Shown piece by piece: positions 7,089 through 13,007 of a stretch of DNA of 13,007 nt. A program made the translations under genes and the position numbers. Position 1 is the first letter of the stretch. Every line of letters starts with the position of its first letter. This DNA comes from UBA1738 sp045591565 (lineage in GTDB: Bacteria > Bacillota > Clostridia > UBA1381). The DNA lies in NCBI GenBank assembly GCA_045591565.1, contig JAZNTB010000089.1:1-13007 (forward strand), in the 5' to 3' direction. The notes beneath the pieces are model-generated. The model was not told the DNA's origin, did no database searches, and worked only from the letters and a program-made list of their open reading frames with translations.

Positions 7089-10001
7089 ATGAAGAAAAAA
7101 TTATGCTTACTATTATCTGCAGCTATCTTAGCAAGTGCAAGCCTTATGCCATACTATGCATCAGCAGCAGATGAAGCTTTTATCAGCGGCTATGAAGACG
7201 GAACCTTCCGCCCTGACGGAAAGCTCACAAGAGCAGAAGCAGCGTCAATGATTTCCCAGCTTATCTCGGGAAATTCAGCAAAAGACATTGCGTTTTCTGA
7301 TGTAGATGGCGAAAGCTGGTACTATAGTGCTTTGACAGAGCTAAATGCAAAGGATATGTTAAACTCATATGGTACAAAATTTGAGGGAAATAAGAATATT
7401 ACAAGACTTGAGTTTGCGGAGCTTATTTATATCTACAAGAATGGATATAAGGCTCAGGCGACAAGAGAGGATATGTTTACAAGCCTCACATCGAGCGGCA
7501 TCATAAGCGGCTATGAGGACGGAACATATCGTCAGAACGGCGAGCTTACAAGAGCCGAGGCGGTTGCACTTGTTAACCGTATCACAGAAAAGGCTGTTGA
7601 TAAAGAGGGAGCTAAGCAGGTGTTTGATGATGTTACAGATGCACATTGGGCATTTGCTGACACCTATGCGGCAACTGCTAGCGAAAGCAGTGAGATCGCA
7701 GGCAAGAATATGTTTACCGACCCTGCATGGGGCGATAACATCCAGTATCAGCCGGGCGTTACATATCCGATTGCTCCACCTGCCGACCAGGCAACAAAGG
7801 AAATGGATAAGTACAACGAAAAGGGCAGTGAATGGGTTACAGTCGGTATGATAAACGACGACCTGAGATCAAAGGGCGTGACCATCGGTTCTGACGGTGC
7901 TCAGAGACCTAACGCTCTTGCAATTTCAAATGACGGACAGCTTTTGTTTGTCGGCCACGATATATCTTCCATTCACCGTTCAACAGACGGAGGACAGACA
8001 TGGCATAAAGCAGGCAAGGGCTTCTGGCCGATGGGTGCACATAATATTATAATCGACCCTAATAACGATAACCGAGTAATTGCTATCGGTGGAAGCGGCT
8101 TAAGACCGGATACTACCAACGGAATATATATATCTGAGGATAAGGGTGATACATTCGACCAGGTTTTAGTACAGATATACGGCGGCGGACAGCTTGAGCT
8201 TAAGACCTCAGCTTGCTGGGATGCATCAAGCTATGACGAGGAAATCGGCGGAAGCGCTGTTGCATATTGGTCAAAGAACTATAGATTAAATCCGCCTGAC
8301 AAATGGCAGGAGCCGGTAAGAGATTTAGAAACCTATCCTGATGAAAAGGAAGGTCTTTGGAAGACAACCGACGGCGGATATACATGGGAGGTTGTAAACC
8401 CTGAATTCTATGACTCAGTTGTTGCAGTACACCCTGAAACAGGAGTTGTATACGCAGGAAATGACCGCGGCTTCTTCCGCTCAGAGGACGGCGGTGTCAC
8501 ATTTGAGAATATCCTTGATGGATGTATGATTTATGGTCTTGATGTAATTGATACCGAGCCGGATAGTGTTTATCTGAACGACTATATGGGCGTGTTGGTA
8601 TCGAGAGACAGCGGAAAGACCTTTACAAGAATTGAATCATCTACATTCCCTGCCAGCGTAAGCACAACAAACCCATATCAGTCAGTTAGAAATATAAAGG
8701 TAAGCCCTGCAAATCCAATGAATATGGTTGTTGCTTATAACAGCGGATGGGGATTTTATGACAACCGTATCTATTTCTCAAACGATGGCGGTGTTACATG
8801 GGCACGCTCTGCAGAAGACTACACAGGCTACTTCTTCTCCAATAATGACCGTGACCCGAACCTTGTTTGGGATCCTACAAACGGAAATGAAGTATGGGGC
8901 TTTGTAGGTGACTATGCGTCATGCTCAGAGGACGGCGGCGCAACCTTCAAGTTTGCAGGCGACGGAATGTGTGACTTCTTTGTCGACCAGCGTTCTATGT
9001 TCAGCCTATATGACCCTGATGTTATGTACTTTGGTTCACAGGACTTCTTTGGTGCCCTGACAAGAGATAACGGCGAAAACTGGGAGATGATCTGGAAAAT
9101 GTATGGAAATTCAGTATCCGGATTTATCTACGGAAGCTATGCAACTCATGACGGACATCTGGTTGCGGCAAGAAGAAATTCCAGCTTCACGCTCGACCTG
9201 ACAGTATCACATGACTGGGGCCAGAACTGGACCGATACAGGAATTGTTACTCATAGCCAGGGATGCAAATGGCTGGAGAATGTATACCAGTCACCGACTG
9301 ATGAGAATGTATTGTTAGTAGGTGGTCAGCCGAACGGATACCGCTCTACCGACAAGGGATATACATGGGAGCCGATGGATATAGAAGTAGTACAGTGCCA
9401 TAACCCATACGGAAGGAAGGAACTGTATGGTTCAAAGGGTAATGAAATCTATGTTTCATACGACAGCGGTGCTACATGGGAATATTTCTGGACAGCAAAA
9501 ACCCTTACTCAGGAACTAATAGACATGGGCGTAACAAGCCATGTTATTTGGGATATGACATATGACGGAGTAAACGATATCCTTTACTACTGCGGCGGAT
9601 ATGCGGGAAGTGCTCAGTACTTCTGTAAGGTACAAAACGGCGTAGAAACAGATTTAACTGACACAATAAAGGCAGTATCATATGCTGCAGGTACCGAAAC
9701 AACATTTGATCCGGGAACCTTCCAGCTTTGCGCAGTTGACCCGAGATATCCACAGGTCATTTATGTTGGCGGATACAGAAACTCGTACAAAAGCCCGGCG
9801 GGAGTCTTAAGAAGTGTTGATGGCGGTGAAAGTTTCCAGATACTTTCTAACACCGATCCTAAAAATACAATCGTAAAGACGGGTCAAATGGGTGGTATTG
9901 AGCCTTTTGACTTAATAGTACATCCTGTAACAGGAGAGCTTTGGGTACCGCAGAGCTGTGCAGGCTGGGCAAAGATTGCACCTCCGTACGAAAACAACTA
10001 A
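7089..10001 (+). CDS. SLH-anchored Asp-box beta-propeller protein, GH74/BNR-like
   Basis: A 970-residue exported paralogue of the preceding protein. The ATG at 7089 is chosen because AGAAAGGA lies about 8 nt upstream and the product then begins with a clean signal peptide (MKKKL, hydrophobic core, ASA at 24-26); an in-frame TTG at 7041 falls inside a stem-loop and is unlikely. Residues 30-198 are S-layer homology repeats: SGYEDGTFRPD with LTRAE at 46-50, ITRLE at 104-108, SGYEDGTYRQN with LTRAE at 153-157, then a half repeat ending DVTDAHWAFADTY. SLH repeats bind pyruvylated wall polymer, so the protein should stay on the cell surface. From about 270 the propeller matches the first one throughout, with twelve Asp boxes from 298-305 (STDGGQTW) to 909-916 (SVDGGESF) and the ending GWAKIAPPYENN. 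Candidate catalytic residues by position are D291 (HDISS, less GH74-like than in the paralogue) and D608 or D652. Activity and substrate are unproven. Confidence 0.87.
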   Translation: MKKKLCLLLSAAILASASLMPYYASAADEAFISGYEDGTFRPDGKLTRAEAASMISQLISGNSAKDIAFSDVDGESWYYSALTELNAKDMLNSYGTKFEGNKNITRLEFAELIYIYKNGYKAQATREDMFTSLTSSGIISGYEDGTYRQNGELTRAEAVALVNRITEKAVDKEGAKQVFDDVTDAHWAFADTYAATASESSEIAGKNMFTDPAWGDNIQYQPGVTYPIAPPADQATKEMDKYNEKGSEWVTVGMINDDLRSKGVTIGSDGAQRPNALAISNDGQLLFVGHDISSIHRSTDGGQTWHKAGKGFWPMGAHNIIIDPNNDNRVIAIGGSGLRPDTTNGIYISEDKGDTFDQVLVQIYGGGQLELKTSACWDASSYDEEIGGSAVAYWSKNYRLNPPDKWQEPVRDLETYPDEKEGLWKTTDGGYTWEVVNPEFYDSVVAVHPETGVVYAGNDRGFFRSEDGGVTFENILDGCMIYGLDVIDTEPDSVYLNDYMGVLVSRDSGKTFTRIESSTFPASVSTTNPYQSVRNIKVSPANPMNMVVAYNSGWGFYDNRIYFSNDGGVTWARSAEDYTGYFFSNNDRDPNLVWDPTNGNEVWGFVGDYASCSEDGGATFKFAGDGMCDFFVDQRSMFSLYDPDVMYFGSQDFFGALTRDNGENWEMIWKMYGNSVSGFIYGSYATHDGHLVAARRNSSFTLDLTVSHDWGQNWTDTGIVTHSQGCKWLENVYQSPTDENVLLVGGQPNGYRSTDKGYTWEPMDIEVVQCHNPYGRKELYGSKGNEIYVSYDSGATWEYFWTAKTLTQELIDMGVTSHVIWDMTYDGVNDILYYCGGYAGSAQYFCKVQNGVETDLTDTIKAVSYAAGTETTFDPGTFQLCAVDPRYPQVIYVGGYRNSYKSPAGVLRSVDGGESFQILSNTDPKNTIVKTGQMGGIEPFDLIVHPVTGELWVPQSCAGWAKIAPPYENN
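7179..7682 (+). other. S-layer homology (SLH) region
   Basis: Three TRAE/TRLE-type SLH signatures and two SGYEDGT turns are visible across residues 31-198 of the second propeller protein. The series starts in the middle of a repeat directly after the signal peptide and ends with the first half of another, giving roughly three repeats in total, the usual number needed for a wall-binding SLH trimer. The middle repeat (SFSDV-like DVDGESWYYSAL...LNSYGTKFEGNKN) is the most diverged. Confidence 0.85.
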
Positions 10002-10009
10002 AAATTTTA

Positions 10010-10051
10010 ATGCTTGTCTGCTCCTGTGCATTTAAGCAGGAGCAGAGGCAT
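10010..10051 (+). other. Intercistronic stem-loop after the second propeller gene
   Basis: TCTGCTCCTG (10017-10026) pairs perfectly with CAGGAGCAGA (10037-10046) around a 10-nt loop. The outer arms ATGC (10010-10013) and GCAT (10048-10051) extend it across a small internal loop. It starts 9 bases after the stop codon and is followed by CAAAATATGG rather than a T-tract. It is placed like the hairpin after the first propeller gene but has an unrelated sequence, so the structure rather than the sequence seems to be kept. Confidence 0.7.
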
Positions 10052-10104
10052 CAAAATATGGCGAAACAGTCCGTATACTAAATGGGAAAGAAAGGGGACT
10101 ATAC

Positions 10105-13007
10105 ATGATAAAAAAGAAGATAATATCTTTCGCTTTAGCTCTAATGACAGCGGCAAATCTGTTTGCTTCACTTGCAATAACAGCGCACGCAGCAGACCCG
10201 ATTAGCAACCTTGTTACCGGCGGAGATATGCCAGGGCCAAATCCTCCTACAGGATTTGTCAAGGCTGCAAACACGACATTAGTGACTGTTGAAGATGGAG
10301 TATTAAAGGTTGTAGGCACAGGAGAGACCGCAAAGTCAGCCATCAAGACAGGAATAGAGCTTACTGACGGACACACCTATGCCCTTGAAGCAAAAATGAA
10401 GAGCGGCAGCGGTGAACAGACAATTAAGATGATATCTGCTTCAAGCGCTTCTTTATCGGCAAACGATTACTATGACATAGGTATTGATGAAAGTTGGGCT
10501 ACAAAAACGGCAGAAATCACGGTGTCTGCTATAAATAAACAGCTAAAGTTTGTACCGACTTCTAATACAACAACATGGTACATGGATGATGTTGAAATTT
10601 ATGACATCACAAATGCTAAAGAACTTACAGTACCTGATACAGTTGAAATTATAAGCGGTGTTGTTGAGTACAACTCAAAGTACCTTGCAAATGCAGACTC
10701 GACAGTTACATTTAAAAATGCTGACCCTATAAACACAACACTTTCAGATGTAACACTGAACGGCGGGCAACTAACTCCGGATTCAAACGGAATATACTCA
10801 TTCACAATGCCTGACAGTAGCGCAACAATTGCGGCAACTGCAGGTGTGGCAGATTTTGAGCTTGATTCATGGGAATTATCAGGACAGACAACAGAAGTTG
10901 ACCCGTTTAAGACATCAATCTGGCTTAAATTTACAAGCGCAGTTGATGATACAACTATTTCAAACATAACAGGCTTGCCGACAGGTGCATCAGCCGATGT
11001 TGACAATAGTGACAATACAAAGGTTGTTATCACACTTCCTCAGGCTATGGAAGAGAGTCACACATATACAATTGATTTCAGCAGTCTTGCTTCACTGGGA
11101 GGAATTAATCCTACTACAGAAACCAGTATAAGCTTTACAACAGCGGCATATCCAAATCTTACATTTACAGCTGACTTTGATGGTGACACAGATGTGGCAA
11201 GAGATGTTGGAACTTTGGTAATCACAGCATCACATGACCTTGATGAATCAACTGTAGATGAAACAAGCATCACAATTTCCCCTGCAGTTACATATCGTGC
11301 AGAAAAGACTGATGATAAGGAAATCACAATCACTTTAGGGGAACTTGCTGAAAACACACTATACACAGTTTCAGTTTTAGGCACAGTGGAAAGCAGCATT
11401 GCACAGATAGGAACAACAGTGCCGGTGGACTTCACATTCACATCAGGTGTATATCCGGTTCCGAACTGTGTTTCATCAAGCATTGCAGACGGTGCAACAA
11501 ATGTTACAGCATATACACCGAGCATTACATTTAACTATGATGTAGGGCTCGATCCATCAACTGTAAATAACACATCAGTTACAGTATCTCCGGCTATTGA
11601 CTACACAGCATCTGCTTCAGGAAATGTAGTAACAGTAGCATTTAATGAACACCTGGCAGAGGCTACAACATATACTGTAGTAGTAACTGCTTCGGTAGAG
11701 AGTAACAATAATGTTCCGGCAGTAGCAAAGACTATTTCCTTCACAACCAGTTTAGGTCTTAAGAATTTGATAGAAAATTCGGGCTTTGATACGGATGTTA
11801 TAGGTGTAGACGATGCTAATGGCGGAAACCTTACGAGAATAATCGAGCAAGAAGACGGAAACCGTGTTTTAAGATGGACTCCGGCTTGGGCACAGGCTCC
11901 ACTGATGAAAGAGCTGACAGTACTTCCGGGACATAAGTATTTTATGTCTATAAAGTTTAAGTCAGATACAGCACATACAGTACAATGGGAGCCTTATTAT
12001 CATCGTGAAGGGGATACATCTGATTATAAGAGCAAAATTTCTGTAACGAATATATCGGCAAATGCTGACTTTGTTACTGTTTCCGCAACACATCAGGTTC
12101 CTGCAACTGGTATGCCGGAACAAGGAGTGCCTGGTCTGTTCAGATTAATTACTACATCTTTCGGCGGAACTGCATGGGTTGACGATGTTATGCTTTATGA
12201 TATGACACTGGCGCCTGCAGGAGCTCCTTCAGTTACAGGCTTTGTGCCGGTAAACGGAACAACAGATCTTTCTCCGTTTACAGAGGAAATCAAAATAACA
12301 TTTGATAAGCCGATGGACCCGACAACTTTTGGTGGAATAACTGTAGATAATGGTGCGACCGTTGTGTCAAGAACATTTGGCAACGGTTTCACAGAGTGCA
12401 CACTCAAGGTTAGCGGTCTTGCGGTAAATACGACATACACAGTAAATGTTGCAAATACTGTTAGGTCGATGTACGGCGAGGCAGTAACAGCAACAAGCGC
12501 AAGCTTCTCTACATGGGTAGTAAACCCCACAACCTTTGGTCAGGTTGTAAAGGGCGGCGACAATATGGATGTAAACGGAAAACTGGATACAGGTATAATT
12601 CACCTTGTGTTTACCGAGTATGTTGATAAAACTACAGTGATTCCTGCTAACTTTACAGTAAGCTATACTGTAGGCGGCGGAAGCCCGGTTGTCGTTACTC
12701 CTACTGATATTATAAAGGGAGATAGAGATGTAAAGCTTGTTCTTCCTGCAAGTGCAATCTTAAATGATGCAGCATTTACGGTAGAACTTTCATCAGCTAT
12801 TAAGTCTATGACAAATGTGGCACTCACATCCGGTAATGTTACATTCACAACAAAGGGAGCAGATGATATTGAGAGAAACTTTGCATCAATTTCAAATGTG
12901 ACAGACGCACAGAACTTCATGGAAAATGACTACAAGGATATGCTCCAGAACAATGACTTATATGACAGTATCATAGCAGGCAGCAACACAGCAGTTAAAA
13001 ATGCTAT
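10105..13007 (+). CDS. Large exported mosaic of carbohydrate-binding-like and Big_5-like domains (partial)
   Basis: The frame starts at ATG 10105 (AAAGGGGA about 7 nt upstream) and stays open for 967 codons to the right edge, so the C terminus is missing. Residues 1-30 form a signal peptide (MIKKK, hydrophobic core, AHAA). Residues about 35-170 look like a CBM4/9-type jelly roll (NLVTGGDM start, ending WYMDDVEIYDIT). Residues 175-255 form an Ig-like repeat with YSFTMPDSSATI. Residues 258-350, 350-450 and 452-550 are three SbsA-like Big_5 Ig domains, each ending in an SFTT or TFTS strand. Residues 552-703 are a second CBM-like domain (NLIENSGFD start, WVDDVMLYDMT end). Residues 706-808 and 810-922 are two more Big_5-like domains, followed by a charged segment that may lead into a helical linker. 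No catalytic motif is visible. Co-location with the propeller genes suggests a cell-surface glycan-binding or scaffold protein; an enzyme domain or SLH anchor could lie beyond the edge. Domain families are assigned by pattern, not by search. Confidence 0.85.
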   Translation, partial: MIKKKIISFALALMTAANLFASLAITAHAADPISNLVTGGDMPGPNPPTGFVKAANTTLVTVEDGVLKVVGTGETAKSAIKTGIELTDGHTYALEAKMKSGSGEQTIKMISASSASLSANDYYDIGIDESWATKTAEITVSAINKQLKFVPTSNTTTWYMDDVEIYDITNAKELTVPDTVEIISGVVEYNSKYLANADSTVTFKNADPINTTLSDVTLNGGQLTPDSNGIYSFTMPDSSATIAATAGVADFELDSWELSGQTTEVDPFKTSIWLKFTSAVDDTTISNITGLPTGASADVDNSDNTKVVITLPQAMEESHTYTIDFSSLASLGGINPTTETSISFTTAAYPNLTFTADFDGDTDVARDVGTLVITASHDLDESTVDETSITISPAVTYRAEKTDDKEITITLGELAENTLYTVSVLGTVESSIAQIGTTVPVDFTFTSGVYPVPNCVSSSIADGATNVTAYTPSITFNYDVGLDPSTVNNTSVTVSPAIDYTASASGNVVTVAFNEHLAEATTYTVVVTASVESNNNVPAVAKTISFTTSLGLKNLIENSGFDTDVIGVDDANGGNLTRIIEQEDGNRVLRWTPAWAQAPLMKELTVLPGHKYFMSIKFKSDTAHTVQWEPYYHREGDTSDYKSKISVTNISANADFVTVSATHQVPATGMPEQGVPGLFRLITTSFGGTAWVDDVMLYDMTLAPAGAPSVTGFVPVNGTTDLSPFTEEIKITFDKPMDPTTFGGITVDNGATVVSRTFGNGFTECTLKVSGLAVNTTYTVNVANTVRSMYGEAVTATSASFSTWVVNPTTFGQVVKGGDNMDVNGKLDTGIIHLVFTEYVDKTTVIPANFTVSYTVGGGSPVVVTPTDIIKGDRDVKLVLPASAILNDAAFTVELSSAIKSMTNVALTSGNVTFTTKGADDIERNFASISNVTDAQNFMENDYKDMLQNNDLYDSIIAGSNTAVKNA

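Noticed and set aside
4113..10001. Sialidase (GH33) assignment for the propellers
   Set aside because: Asp boxes are shared with sialidases, but no FRIP-type arginine motif is visible near the start of the propeller and the two-part length fits GH74-like folds better.
10074..10079. TATACT as a -10 element before the third exported gene
   Set aside because: No acceptable -35 hexamer or extended -10 TG accompanies it, and the gene can be read through from upstream.
10599..11525. Long minus-strand open frames (144 and 155 codons) opposite the third exported gene
   Set aside because: Their Ser/Thr/Val-rich products mirror the Thr/Ala/Ser-rich Ig-like coding strand. They lack ribosome binding sites, and the plus-strand frame is continuous with clear domains.

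Overview
The window looks like part of a Bacillota (probably clostridial) chromosome. The evidence is strong AGGAGG-type ribosome binding sites, a textbook sigma-A promoter (TTGACA-17-TATAAT at 628-656), a Gram-positive style lipoprotein sugar-binding protein, S-layer homology (SLH) repeats on an exported protein, and AT-rich intergenic DNA around moderately AT-rich genes. No rRNA, tRNA, CRISPR array or complete insertion sequence was seen.

Layout. Bases 1-289 carry decayed or truncated coding DNA: the last 47 codons of a probable large serine recombinase, then an overlapping start-less reading frame. A strong rho-independent terminator follows (300-328). Bases 329-627 are non-coding and AT-rich. 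The sigma-A promoter then drives a leader of about 110 nt that holds three inverted repeats. Next come a lipoprotein solute-binding protein (776-2161) and two inner-membrane permeases (2165-3088 and 3102-3953), a CUT1-type oligosaccharide importer without its own ATPase. A 159-base gap with a weaker promoter candidate leads into three genes for exported proteins on the same strand. Two are paralogous Asp-box beta-propeller proteins (4113-7007 and 7089-10001). The third is a mosaic of carbohydrate-binding-like and Ig-like domains that runs off the right edge (10105-13007+).

How the genes may work together (inference). The two propeller proteins resemble the GH74/BNR-repeat glycosidase-type fold and share 12 Asp boxes in the same order and a near-identical C-terminal ending. 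They differ at the N terminus: the first has a signal peptide and Ig-like region and is probably released or loosely attached, while the second carries SLH repeats that should fix it to the cell wall. The third protein could bind polysaccharide at the surface. Products would be captured by the lipoprotein and imported by the two permeases, probably energised by a shared MsmK/UgpC-type ATPase encoded elsewhere. This is a Gram-positive polysaccharide-utilisation locus of unknown substrate. Xyloglucan or another beta-glucan is suggested only by the GH74-like propeller architecture.

The least explained elements are the long stem-loops without T-tracts between the exported-protein genes, the inverted repeats stacked in the importer leader, an EF-hand-like calcium loop inserted in only one of the two propellers, and a very conserved VDQR...GSQDF.GAL segment shared by both.
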